NCBI RefSeq assembly: GCF_001544575.2
Contig: NZ_FCNY02000004.1
Span: 248,001-312,000 of the forward strand
DNA from: Caballeronia cordobensis
GTDB taxonomy: Bacteria > Pseudomonadota > Gammaproteobacteria > Burkholderiales > Burkholderiaceae
DNA: 64,000 nt
Direction: 5' to 3'
The position numbers and the translations under genes are program-made. A model generated the notes under the pieces. That model was given only the letters and a program-made list of their open reading frames with translations. It was not told where the DNA came from and ran no database searches. Below, one piece after another: positions 15,154 through 23,589 of this stretch (positions are counted from its first letter, which is position 1; each line of letters opens with the position of its first letter).

Positions 15154-16377
15154 ATGTCGACCCCAACATCGACCTCGCTCGACCCGGCCCGGCACGTCCC
15201 GCTGACGCGCGGCCTCATCGCGCTGTTCGCTTTTTGCTGCGGCGCGATCGTCGCCAATCTGTATTACGCGCAGCCGATCACCGAACTCATCGCGCCCGAT
15301 CTGCACATGGCGGGCGGCACCGCGAGCCTCATCGTGTCGCTCACGCAGATCGGCTATGCGCTCGGGCTCTTTTTTATCGTGCCGCTCGGCGATCTGGTCG
15401 AAAACCGCAAGCTCATGATCGCGACCGCGCTGGTTTCCATCGCGAGTCTCGCGGCGGCCACGTTCACGCACACGCCCGGCTGGTTCCTCGTGATTTCGCT
15501 GCTGATCGGCTTTTCCTCGGTGGCGGTGCAGATTCTGATTCCGCTCGCGGCGCACCTCGCGCCGGACGAATCGCGCGGCAAAGTGGTCGGCACCATCATG
15601 AGCGGGCTGTTGCTCGGGATTTTGCTGTCGCGGCCGATATCGAGCCTCGTCGCGGGTCACTTCGGCTGGCGCGCGATGTTCGGGGCCGCCGCCGTGCTGA
15701 TGATCGGCATTACGACCGTGCTCGCGCTCACCATTCCGAACCGCAAGCCGGACCACCGGGCGACGTACTTCCAGTTGATCGGCTCGCTCGGCCACCTCGT
15801 GCGCACGATGCCGGTGCTGCGTCACCGTTCGCTCTATCAGGGGCTGATGTTCGCGTCGTTCAGCCTCTTCTGGACCGGCATTCCGGTCGAGCTGACGCGG
15901 CATTACGGACTTTCGCAGACGGCCATCGGCATCTTCGCGCTGATCGGCGCGACGGGCGCGACCTCCGCGCCGATCGCCGGGCGTCTCGCCGACGCCGGCC
16001 ACACGGTGCGCGCGACTTTCATCGCGCTGATTCTCGCGGCGCTCGCGTATTTGCCCGTGGTGTTCCATCCGGCGTGGGGCGTCGGCGCGCTCGTCGTGAC
16101 GGGCATCGCCCTCGATTTCGCCGTGCAGATGAACATGGTGCTTGGCCAGCGCGAAATCTACGCGCTGCACGCCGCGAGCCGCAACCGGCTGAACGCGGTG
16201 TACATGACGAGCATTTTCGTGGGCGGCGCGATCGGCTCGGCTTTCGCAAGCCCGCTCTACGAGCGCGGCGGCTGGACGCTGGTCGCCTGGGTCGCCACCG
16301 CTTTCCCGCTCATCGCGATGGCGCATTTCGTCCTGATCGGCCGCCGGCATGCCGCGCACACCTATACGCAAGGATGA
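15154..16377 (+). CDS. MFS transporter (drug/metabolite efflux type, 12 TM)
   Basis: 407 aa with regular hydrophobic helices from residue ~20 (LIALFAFCCGAIVANLYYAQP) to ~395. The loop 2-3 motif is GDLVENRKLM. The N-terminal helix with ANLYYAQP is typical of the YnfM/arabinose-efflux-like MFS_1 group. A LysR regulator follows 92 bases downstream on the same strand. Substrate unknown; efflux is inferred from family. Confidence 0.85.
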   Translation: MSTPTSTSLDPARHVPLTRGLIALFAFCCGAIVANLYYAQPITELIAPDLHMAGGTASLIVSLTQIGYALGLFFIVPLGDLVENRKLMIATALVSIASLAAATFTHTPGWFLVISLLIGFSSVAVQILIPLAAHLAPDESRGKVVGTIMSGLLLGILLSRPISSLVAGHFGWRAMFGAAAVLMIGITTVLALTIPNRKPDHRATYFQLIGSLGHLVRTMPVLRHRSLYQGLMFASFSLFWTGIPVELTRHYGLSQTAIGIFALIGATGATSAPIAGRLADAGHTVRATFIALILAALAYLPVVFHPAWGVGALVVTGIALDFAVQMNMVLGQREIYALHAASRNRLNAVYMTSIFVGGAIGSAFASPLYERGGWTLVAWVATAFPLIAMAHFVLIGRRHAAHTYTQG

Positions 16378-16469
16378 CTTGCCTGTATGCACGGCTGATG
16401 GCGTGAAGCGTTGCGCGAACGTATCTTGATTCCATCGAGGACAACAGCGGAATCGGGAGGCAGGCGGAC

Positions 16470-17420
16470 ATGGACAAGCTCTTCAGCATGCGCGTGTTTT
16501 CGCGCGTCGCCGAGACCGGCAGCTTCAGCGGTGTGGCGAAAGACATGGATTGCAGCGTAGGCATCGTGTCGCGGGCGGTCGTCTCGCTGGAAGACGGCCT
16601 GCGCACGCGGCTTTTGCAGCGCACGACGCGCCGCGTCTCGCTCACCGACAGCGGCGCGCGCTATTACCGCAAGTGCAAGACGATTCTCGCTGAAATTGAC
16701 GCCGCCGACGCCGAAGCCAGCGACGCCGCCACCACGCCGCGCGGCCGCCTGCGCGTGCACGCGGCCCCGGATCTGGGGCTCACGCAACTGATGTCCACGA
16801 TCGTCGAGTACCGCCGTGTGCATCCGCAAGTGACGGTCGATCTGAAGCTGCTGCCCGGCATGCCCGATCTCGTGCAGGAACAGTTCGACGTCTCGGTGCT
16901 CTCGGCGGCGGCGCTGCCGGATTCGGGCAACGCGTACCGCGTCGTCGGGCGGTTTCAGCGCGTGCTCGTCGCCGCGCCCGCGTATCTCAAGCGCAACGCG
17001 GTCGAATCGATCGGCGATCTGCCGATGCACGCGCTCACGCGCATTAATGCGCCGTTCGCACATCCGTGCGACTGGCATGCGGAGCTTGCATCCTGCGCCG
17101 CGGCCCAGGCGGAAGCCGCCGATCAGATCGTGGTAAACGACGCGCAGGCCCTTCGCGTCGCCTTGCTGGCGGGCGCGGGCGTCTCCGCGATGCCGCATTA
17201 TTTCGTCGCCGACGACATTCGCGCCGGCCGGCTCGTGCGCCTATTTCCGGACTATCCGCTGCAGGGCGCGAGCGTGTACGCGGTGTATCCGTCGCGCCAG
17301 CATGTGGACGCGAAGATCCGGACCTTCGTGGAGTTCTTGTCGGCGTCGCTAAAGGAAAAGTTCGACGCGGCGCCCGCGATCAGCGCGCCGCCGCTCGAAA
17401 CTCAGGCAGTCATGGCTTAG
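16470..17420 (+). CDS. LysR-family transcriptional regulator
   Basis: 316 aa. The N-terminal winged HTH (MDKLFSMRVFSRVAETGSFS... VSRAVVSLEDGLRTRLLQRT) is followed by a LysR substrate-binding domain (~90-300). The opening and TTRRVSLTDSGARYY resemble the DmlR/AaeR-like subgroup. It is probably the regulator of the MFS gene directly upstream. Its last 11 bases overlap the convergent pssA-like gene. Confidence 0.88.
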   Translation: MDKLFSMRVFSRVAETGSFSGVAKDMDCSVGIVSRAVVSLEDGLRTRLLQRTTRRVSLTDSGARYYRKCKTILAEIDAADAEASDAATTPRGRLRVHAAPDLGLTQLMSTIVEYRRVHPQVTVDLKLLPGMPDLVQEQFDVSVLSAAALPDSGNAYRVVGRFQRVLVAAPAYLKRNAVESIGDLPMHALTRINAPFAHPCDWHAELASCAAAQAEAADQIVVNDAQALRVALLAGAGVSAMPHYFVADDIRAGRLVRLFPDYPLQGASVYAVYPSRQHVDAKIRTFVEFLSASLKEKFDAAPAISAPPLETQAVMA

Positions 17421-18018
17421 GAATGCGGATGCGGCTGATCATCAGCGAGCCGGAAATCGCGTAGATCAGCACGAGCGGATGCAGCGTGAAACCGCCGATG
17501 CGCCACGTGCCGAGCCACATGCTTTCGCCGATTGCGCCGGACCACGCGCCGATGGTCAGCAGCAGCACGATCAGAAACGAAGTCGGAATCGGCGTGCCCT
17601 CGAAGTGCGTGACCTTGCCGCTGGCGCCCGACATCTCTTCGGTCGTGACGTTGTAGCGCGCAAGCCGCGACACGCCGCACGCCACGAAGTACGCCAGAAT
17701 CACGCGGTCATACAGCCCGCGCATGCCGAATCCATAGCCGATGATCGCCGGCGCGACGCCGAACGAGATCACGTCGGCGAGCGAATCCAGTTCCTTGCCC
17801 AGCAGCGACGCCTTCTGACGCCAGCGCGCGATGCGGCCGTCGAGCACGTCGAAGACGAGCGCCGCGAACACCAGCGCGCAGGCCAGATAGATATGCAGCA
17901 CGTCCGAGTCGTCGAGATAGGACATCGACGAGAACAGCGCCCCCGTGCCGCACACCGCATTGCCTAGCGTGAACCAGTCCGCCAGGTGGAAATCGCGGAT
18001 CATCGAGAATCGTTTCAT
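17410..18018 (-). CDS. pssA: CDP-diacylglycerol-serine O-phosphatidyltransferase family protein
   Basis: 202 aa from the ATG at 18018 (MKRFSMIRDFHLADW). The CDP-alcohol phosphatidyltransferase signature is complete: DG-x2-AR-x8-G-x3-D-x3-D, read as DGRIAR...LLGKELDSLAD. About six membrane helices follow the family pattern. The enzyme makes phosphatidylserine from CDP-diacylglycerol and serine at the inner membrane, the first step to phosphatidylethanolamine. Members of this family can use other alcohols, so serine is the likely but not proven acceptor. It stands alone, convergent with the LysR gene and divergent from merR. Confidence 0.82.
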   Translation of the reverse strand: MKRFSMIRDFHLADWFTLGNAVCGTGALFSSMSYLDDSDVLHIYLACALVFAALVFDVLDGRIARWRQKASLLGKELDSLADVISFGVAPAIIGYGFGMRGLYDRVILAYFVACGVSRLARYNVTTEEMSGASGKVTHFEGTPIPTSFLIVLLLTIGAWSGAIGESMWLGTWRIGGFTLHPLVLIYAISGSLMISRIRIPKP

Positions 18019-18120
18019 GCGTTTCGGTTTTCGTGACGTTCGGGCAGCGCCGAAAACCGGCGCCGCGAAGCTGACAAGTCTATCATCGCGCCCTCTTTCC
18101 TTAGCACTCCGCATGCCAGC

Positions 18121-18148
18121 CAAACCTGTACGCGAACGTACAGGTTTG
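18121..18148 (+). promoter_or_regulatory. Palindromic MerR-type operator with adjacent -10
   Basis: 12-base perfect arms (CAAACCTGTACG / CGTACAGGTTTG) are separated by 4 bases, immediately followed by TATACT (18152-18157) as a -10 element. It lies 44 bases upstream of the merR ATG. MerR proteins bind such dyads inside stretched spacers, so this is a likely autoregulatory and pump-controlling site. Confidence 0.7.
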
Positions 18149-18191
18149 CGTTATACTGCACGGCATCGACTCCGCACTCTCGACGCCCGCC

Positions 18192-18680
18192 ATGTCCACG
18201 ATCAAGCCCGCGCGGCTCACCATCCGCGATGCCGCCGAACGGCTGCAGGTCACGCCGCGCACGCTCAAGTATTACGAAGAGCGCGGCCTCGTCACGCCCA
18301 CGCGCAGCGAAGGCCGTTACCGGCTGTATAGCGAGCAGGATCTGGAACTGTTCGCGCGCATTTTGCGGCTGCGCTCGCTCGGTTTCTCGTTGCAAGGCAT
18401 CGTCGAAATACTGAAACGGCCGATGGAAACGCTCGGCGAAGGCCGCACCGGTTTTTCGGCGTCGTCCTTGCGGGAAATCGAGCAGGCGCTGGCGCAGCAG
18501 GTCGACGCGGTGGATGCGCGCATCGCCGCCGTGCGCCGCGAACTGAAGGAAGCGCAGGCGGTGCGCAACGAACTGGCGCACGATCTCGACTATCTGAGAC
18601 GCAGAATCGCGGGCGAGAGCAAGGAAGCGCTGTTGCAGGAACGCATGGCCGCGCGCAAGCCGCGCACGGATGCCGAATGA
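18192..18680 (+). CDS. MerR-family transcriptional regulator
   Basis: 162 aa. The N-terminal MerR HTH (LTIRDAAERLQVTPRTLKYYEERGLVTP, then YRLYSEQDLELF) is followed by a long coiled-coil (~100-150) ending in a variable basic tail. No cysteine cluster for metal binding is visible, which points to an organic ligand. A palindrome overlaps its promoter, and its stop overlaps the ATG of the downstream MFS gene by four bases, so it most likely controls that exporter. Confidence 0.9.
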   Translation: MSTIKPARLTIRDAAERLQVTPRTLKYYEERGLVTPTRSEGRYRLYSEQDLELFARILRLRSLGFSLQGIVEILKRPMETLGEGRTGFSASSLREIEQALAQQVDAVDARIAAVRRELKEAQAVRNELAHDLDYLRRRIAGESKEALLQERMAARKPRTDAE

Positions 18681-20233
18681 TCTCGGTATCGTTTCGTTAT
18701 CCGAAGCAGCTTGCGGATCGTCTGCTCGGCGATCTCTTTCCGTGGGCTATCGCGCTCGCCACGGGTCTCGATTATTTCGACAACTCGATCTTCTCTTTCT
18801 TCACGAGCTATATCGCGGGCGGCGTCAACGCATCGTCCGATGAACTCGTGTGGGCGTCGAGCGCCTATGCCGTCGCGTCGGTGCTCGGCATTCTGCAGCA
18901 GCAATGGTGGATCGAGCGGATCGGCAATCGCCGCTATATCGCCGGATGCCTGTTTCTGTTCGCCGCGGGCGCCGTCGCGGCCACGTTCTCCGAGTCCGCC
19001 ATCGAACTCGCGCTCGCACGCGGCTTTCAGGGCTATTTCATCGGCCCGATGATGAGCGCCGCGCGCATTCTGATCCAGACGCGCTTCACGCCGCAGGCAC
19101 GCCCCGCCGCGACGCGCCGCTTCCTGAACCTGATCCTGCTCGGCACCGCGCTCGCGCCGCTGTGCGGCGGCTATCTCGTCGCGTGGGTCGGCTGGCGCGC
19201 GCTGTTCTCATGCACCGCATTCGCGGGCGTGGCGCTCGGCGTGCTGGCGTACGTCGCGGTGCCGTCTTCGGGGCGCGTGCATCCCGAAGCACGCGGCGAG
19301 TCGCATTTCTGGCCGTACATCATCTTCGCGTTCGCGCAAGGCGCGTTGCAGATCGTCATGCAGCAAGTGCGGTTCGAACTCTTCAGCACGTCGCCGGAAC
19401 TGATCCTGCTGACGCTCGCCGGGCTCGTCGCGCTCGGCTGGTTCGTGTGGCATCAGTGGCATCATCCGAAGCCGTTGCTGCGGCTGCACGCGTTGCGCGA
19501 GAAGACGTTTCAGGTGGGCATCGTGTTGTACATCGCGTTCTATTACATCAGCAACGCGATGAGCTTTCTCGTCTCGCGCCTGCTCGAAGCCGGGCTCGGC
19601 TATCCGGTGGAAAACGCGGGGCGGCTCGTCGGCTTCACGTCGATGGCGTCGCTCGCGATGGCCGTCGTTTATTTTCGCTTTTCATCGCGCATCAAGCACA
19701 AGAAGTGGCTGATCATGACGGGCTTTCTGCTCGCCGCGTTCATCGGCGCGTGGATGATCAACATGCCGCCCGATGTCAGCATGCCGTGGCTCGTCGCGCC
19801 CATGATCCTGCGCGGCATGCTGCTGCTTTTCATTGCGCTGCCGGTCGCGAACCTGACGTTCCGCATCTTCGCCATCGACGAATACAGTCACGGCTACCGC
19901 TTCAAGAACATCGTCAAGCAACTGACCTACTCGTTTTCGACCGCGACCGTCATCATTCTGGAACAGCATCGCGCCGCGTTGCACCAGACGCGGCTCGTCG
20001 AAACGGTCAATCCGTTCAATCCGGTCTTCCAGAACACGTATCAAGGCCTGATCGACAGTTTCGAACGCATGGGCCACGGCGCTGCGGCGGCGAAGAGTCT
20101 GGCGGTCGGCGAGATCGGCCGGCTCGTCACGCAGCAGGCGAACTTCCTGAGCTCGCTCGACGGCTTCTACTTCATCATCGGCGTTGCGCTGTGCGCGAGC
20201 GCGGTCGCGGCCTGGCAGACGCGCATCGACTGA
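18677..20233 (+). CDS. MFS multidrug exporter (DHA2-like, 14 TM)
   Basis: 518 aa, the length of 14-helix DHA2 transporters. Helices run from FPWAIALATGLDYFDNSIF through FYFIIGVALCASAVAAW. An N-terminal acidic/aromatic motif (LDYFDNSIFSFF) replaces the usual DHA2 LDxTIVNVALP. It overlaps merR (ATGA), forming a two-gene regulator-pump operon. Probable efflux of a toxic organic compound; substrate unknown. Confidence 0.85.
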   Translation: MISVSFRYPKQLADRLLGDLFPWAIALATGLDYFDNSIFSFFTSYIAGGVNASSDELVWASSAYAVASVLGILQQQWWIERIGNRRYIAGCLFLFAAGAVAATFSESAIELALARGFQGYFIGPMMSAARILIQTRFTPQARPAATRRFLNLILLGTALAPLCGGYLVAWVGWRALFSCTAFAGVALGVLAYVAVPSSGRVHPEARGESHFWPYIIFAFAQGALQIVMQQVRFELFSTSPELILLTLAGLVALGWFVWHQWHHPKPLLRLHALREKTFQVGIVLYIAFYYISNAMSFLVSRLLEAGLGYPVENAGRLVGFTSMASLAMAVVYFRFSSRIKHKKWLIMTGFLLAAFIGAWMINMPPDVSMPWLVAPMILRGMLLLFIALPVANLTFRIFAIDEYSHGYRFKNIVKQLTYSFSTATVIILEQHRAALHQTRLVETVNPFNPVFQNTYQGLIDSFERMGHGAAAAKSLAVGEIGRLVTQQANFLSSLDGFYFIIGVALCASAVAAWQTRID

Positions 20234-20284
20234 TCCGTCTCGAAGTATGATGAGCGCACGATCCACCCTCCCGCGCTCACGCCC

Positions 20285-21892
20285 ATGCTCCCGCCAGGCC
20301 ACGCCTATGAAGCCGTAGCAGGTCAGTTCGAATGGCGCATTCCCGCGCGCTACAACATCGCGCAGGATGTGTGCGACAAATGGGCCGACGGCTCGGGCCG
20401 TCTCGCGCTGATCGTCGAAGCCGCCGATGCCTCGCAACAGCGCTATACCTTCGACGACCTCAAGCGCCTCTCCAACCGCTTCGCCAACGCGATGAAAGCG
20501 CAAGGCGTCGCGCGTGGCGACCGCGTGGCGATCTTCGTGCGGCAATCGGTCGAAGCGGCGATCGCGCATCTCGCCGCGTATCGCATGGGCTGCATCGCGG
20601 TGCCGCTCTTCGCGCTGTTCGGCATCGATGCCATCGAGTTCCGGCTCGCGCATTCGGGCGCGAAGGCCGTCGTCACGGATGCCGAGGGCGCCGCGAAAAT
20701 CGCGCAGGTTCGCGGCGCGCTGCCGGCGTTGCAGCACCTCTTCGACACCGACACGAACTTCTGGCCCGCGATCGAAACCGCATCCGACGACGACGCGCTC
20801 GTCGATACCGCCGCGGACGATCCCGCCGTCATCATTTATACATCCGGCACGACGGGCAAGCCGAAGGGCGCGCTGCACGGGCATCGCATTCTGCCCGGCC
20901 ACTTGCCGGGCGTGGAAATGTCGCAGCAGTGCTTTCCGCGCGACGCCACGCTGTTCTGGACGCCCGCGGACTGGGCGTGGATCGGCGGGCTGTTCGACGT
21001 GCTCATGCCCTCGTGGCATCACGGCGTGCCGGTGCTCGCGCGCCGCTTCGACAAGTTCGACGGCGTCGCCGCGTTCGATTTGCTCGCGCGCCATAAGGTG
21101 AGTCACACGTTCCTGCCGCCGACCGCGCTCAAGATGATGCGCGCGACGCCCCACGCGAAGCGCGACGGTCTCGCGTTGCGCTCGGTGGCGAGCGGCGGCG
21201 AATCGCTCGGCGAAGAATTGCTGTCGTGGGGGCGCGCCATGCTCGGCGTCACCATCAACGAGTTCTACGGGCAGACCGAGTGCAACATGGTGCTGTCGTC
21301 GTGCGAAACATGGTTCGGGCCGCGCAACGGCGCGATCGGCCGCGCGGTGCCGGGGCATCGCGTCGCGATCGTCGATGACGACGGCGTGCCCGTGCCCCAC
21401 GGCACGCAAGGACACATCGCGATAGCGCGGCCCGATCCGGTCATGTTCCTCGGCTACTGGCGCGACGAAGCCGCGACCGCGCAGAAGTTTCGCGGCGATT
21501 TCCTGCTGACGGGCGATCTCGGCACGCTCGACGGCGACGGCTTCTTCCGCTTCATCGGCCGCGACGACGATGTCATTACGAGCGCGGGCTATCGCATCGG
21601 GCCGGGTCCGATCGAGGATTGCCTGCTCAGGCATCCGGCGGTGCGCTTCGCGGCGGTCATCGGCGTGCCGGATGCGCAGCGCACGGAGATCGTGTGCGCG
21701 GCCGTCGTGCTGAACGAGGGCTTCGAGCCCGGCGCGGCGCTCGTGCGCGAATTGCAGGAACACGTCCGCACACGCCTCGCGGCGCACGAATATCCGCGCG
21801 ACGTGCGCTTCGTCTCCGAACTGCCGATGACGGCCACGGGCAAGGTCATCCGCAAGTCGCTGCGCACGCAGTTCGCGGGCGGTGAACGTTGA
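20285..21892 (+). CDS. AMP-forming acyl-CoA synthetase (acetyl/medium-chain type)
   Basis: 535 aa of the ANL superfamily. The P-loop-like A3 motif is YTSGTTGKPKG, A5 is NEFYGQTECNMV, A8 is DVITSAGYRIGPGPIE, and the catalytic Lys lies in MTATGKVIRKSL. The enzyme activates a carboxylic acid as acyl-AMP and then makes its CoA thioester. The order and the YRIGPGPIED motif resemble medium-chain/acetyl-CoA synthetase relatives (AcsA/ACSM). The cytochrome gene starts 31 bases downstream. Acid substrate unknown. Confidence 0.85.
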   Translation: MLPPGHAYEAVAGQFEWRIPARYNIAQDVCDKWADGSGRLALIVEAADASQQRYTFDDLKRLSNRFANAMKAQGVARGDRVAIFVRQSVEAAIAHLAAYRMGCIAVPLFALFGIDAIEFRLAHSGAKAVVTDAEGAAKIAQVRGALPALQHLFDTDTNFWPAIETASDDDALVDTAADDPAVIIYTSGTTGKPKGALHGHRILPGHLPGVEMSQQCFPRDATLFWTPADWAWIGGLFDVLMPSWHHGVPVLARRFDKFDGVAAFDLLARHKVSHTFLPPTALKMMRATPHAKRDGLALRSVASGGESLGEELLSWGRAMLGVTINEFYGQTECNMVLSSCETWFGPRNGAIGRAVPGHRVAIVDDDGVPVPHGTQGHIAIARPDPVMFLGYWRDEAATAQKFRGDFLLTGDLGTLDGDGFFRFIGRDDDVITSAGYRIGPGPIEDCLLRHPAVRFAAVIGVPDAQRTEIVCAAVVLNEGFEPGAALVRELQEHVRTRLAAHEYPRDVRFVSELPMTATGKVIRKSLRTQFAGGER

Positions 21893-21923
21893 GCCGCTTC
21901 GCGCGGCCTTTCTTCAGACGGCG

Positions 21924-22745
21924 ATGAACACGAACCTGAAACGCATGATCGCACTGGCGGGCCTGATGCTCGCCTGCGCGTCGTCGATGGCGGCGAGCCT
22001 CGTCATCAACGTCGGCGGCGAGCGTTCGCTCACGGCCGAACAACTGCTCGCGCGCCCCGATGCCGCGACGATCCGCGTGCCGAACGACGTCACGTTTCAT
22101 CGCACGATGACGTATCGCGCGGTGCCGTTGCGCGCCCTGCTCGGTATCGCCGCATTGCCCGCCGACAAGGAACTGCAGATCACCGCCACCGACGGTTTCG
22201 TCACGCACCTGCCCGCCAGGCTGCTTTTCGGCGATGCGAAAAAGCGCGCCGAACCGTGGCTCGCGATCGAGACGCCGGACGAACCGTGGCCACAGGTCTC
22301 GGGCAGCGGCGATATCGGTCCGTTCTATCTCGTCTGGATCGATCCGGCCGCATCGGGCGTGTCCAGCGAGCAATGGCCCTTCAAGGTCGATGCGATCCGC
22401 ATCGCGCCGACGCTCGCCGCGCGCTGGCCGCAGATCGCGGTCGGCAAGAACGTGCCCGCCGATTCGCCGATCCGCCGCGGCCAGCGCGTCTTCGCGACGC
22501 AATGCATGGTGTGCCACAAGCTCAACGGCGCCGGCGACGCCTCGATGGGCCCGGACCTCAACCGGCCGCACAATCCGACCGAATACTTTCAGCCGTGGGT
22601 GCTGAAGTCGTTCATCCGCGATCCGAAGTCGATTCGCGCCTGGGCCGACATGAAGATGCCCGGCTTCGACAAGAACGCGCTCAGCGACGGCGATCTCGAC
22701 GCGGTCATCGCCTATCTCGGCTATATGGCGAAGCACCGGAAGTAA
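21924..22745 (+). CDS. Periplasmic c-type cytochrome fused to a molybdopterin-oxidoreductase-like domain
   Basis: 273 aa from the ATG at 21924, which gives a clean signal peptide (MNTNLKRMIALAGLMLACASSMAA); an upstream GTG at 21882 is less suitable. Residues ~25-165 resemble the sulfite-oxidase-type molybdopterin-binding fold (VPLRALLGIAALP, ITATDGFVTHLPA). Residues ~185-270 are a class I cytochrome c with CMVCH at 194-198 and a probable Met ligand in DMKMPGF. Nothing obviously related lies alongside. The cofactor state of the N-terminal domain cannot be told from sequence; the SUOX Cys is not evident. Confidence 0.78.
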   Translation: MNTNLKRMIALAGLMLACASSMAASLVINVGGERSLTAEQLLARPDAATIRVPNDVTFHRTMTYRAVPLRALLGIAALPADKELQITATDGFVTHLPARLLFGDAKKRAEPWLAIETPDEPWPQVSGSGDIGPFYLVWIDPAASGVSSEQWPFKVDAIRIAPTLAARWPQIAVGKNVPADSPIRRGQRVFATQCMVCHKLNGAGDASMGPDLNRPHNPTEYFQPWVLKSFIRDPKSIRAWADMKMPGFDKNALSDGDLDAVIAYLGYMAKHRK

Positions 22746-22786
22746 GCGGGCACTGAGGGAAATCCCCACGTTTCATCGCGGCCACT

Positions 22787-22796
22787 TTGCATACAA
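22787..22796. promoter_or_regulatory. GntR-type operator TTGCATACAA, site 1
   Basis: A near-palindromic TTG-N4-CAA box 33 bases before the gntR ATG; the identical ten bases recur at 22850-22859, 63 bases later. Spacing of about six helical turns suits cooperative binding by a dimeric FCD-type GntR regulator. Confidence 0.55.
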
Positions 22797-22828
22797 TGTT
22801 CCCGTCAGTCGTCTGAAACGGGGCCGCG

Positions 22829-23533
22829 ATGCCGCAGACTCAACCCGCTTTGCATACAATCCCGCCCGAACCCGCGCGTTCGGCAGACGACGTCTATCTC
22901 GCGATCAAAGACGCGCTCGCCGGCGGCCAGTACGGCGCGGGCCAGTATCTGCGCGAGGAGCAGCTTGCAAAGGGCCTGGGCGTGAGCCGCACGCCGGTGC
23001 GCGAAGCGCTGCGCAGGCTCGACGCCGAAGGCTGGGTCGAAACGCGCCCGAACTACGGCGTGCGCGTGAAGGCGTGGACCCTGCAGGATGCGCGCGAAAT
23101 CTTCGAAGCGCGGCTGCTCGTCGAGCCGTATCTGGCCGGGCGCGCGGCGCTTGCCATCGGCGCCGCGGACATCGTGCGCCTGAAAGCGCTCGCCGATGCG
23201 ATGCTCGCCATCACGCAACATCCGTCGACGCCCGAAACCTGCGAAGCGTGGTTCACCGCGAACGGAGAATTCCACGCGATCATCACGGCCGCCGCGAACA
23301 ACGCGCGCCTCGACCGCTCGCTGCGGTCGATGAAGGAAACGCCGCTCATCAAGTGGACCTTCGACACCTATAGCGACGAAGACCGCGAACGCAGCGCGCG
23401 CCAGCATTTCGAAATCGTTCTGGCGCTCGAACAGCGCAATGCCGCGTGGGCGGAAGCCGTCACGCGCTGCCATATCCTCGCCGCCGAAAAGGCGGTGCTC
23501 GACCGCTACGACAGAGAGCATCGCGCGCCCTGA
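22829..23533 (+). CDS. GntR-family regulator (FadR/FCD subfamily)
   Basis: 234 aa. The N-terminal winged HTH is YLREEQLAKGLGVSRTPVREALRRLDAEGW. The C-terminal all-helical FCD domain (~95-230) carries candidate metal/ligand residues in GEFHAIITAAANN and CHILAAEKAVLDRY. A second copy of the operator-like box lies inside its first ten codons, so the protein may block its own expression. It directly precedes the MFS and isocitrate-lyase-family genes and is their likely regulator. Confidence 0.88.
   Translation: MPQTQPALHTIPPEPARSADDVYLAIKDALAGGQYGAGQYLREEQLAKGLGVSRTPVREALRRLDAEGWVETRPNYGVRVKAWTLQDAREIFEARLLVEPYLAGRAALAIGAADIVRLKALADAMLAITQHPSTPETCEAWFTANGEFHAIITAAANNARLDRSLRSMKETPLIKWTFDTYSDEDRERSARQHFEIVLALEQRNAAWAEAVTRCHILAAEKAVLDRYDREHRAP
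22850..22859. promoter_or_regulatory. GntR-type operator TTGCATACAA, site 2 (inside gntR codons)
   Basis: An exact repeat of site 1 that falls within codons 8-11 of the regulator gene. An operator within the start of the coding region would allow roadblock repression of the operon. Confidence 0.5.
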
Positions 23534-23589
23534 CACGCGCGGGCGGTCCGGGCCGCAACAGCATTACCAGAAATCCACTGGAGACACGC

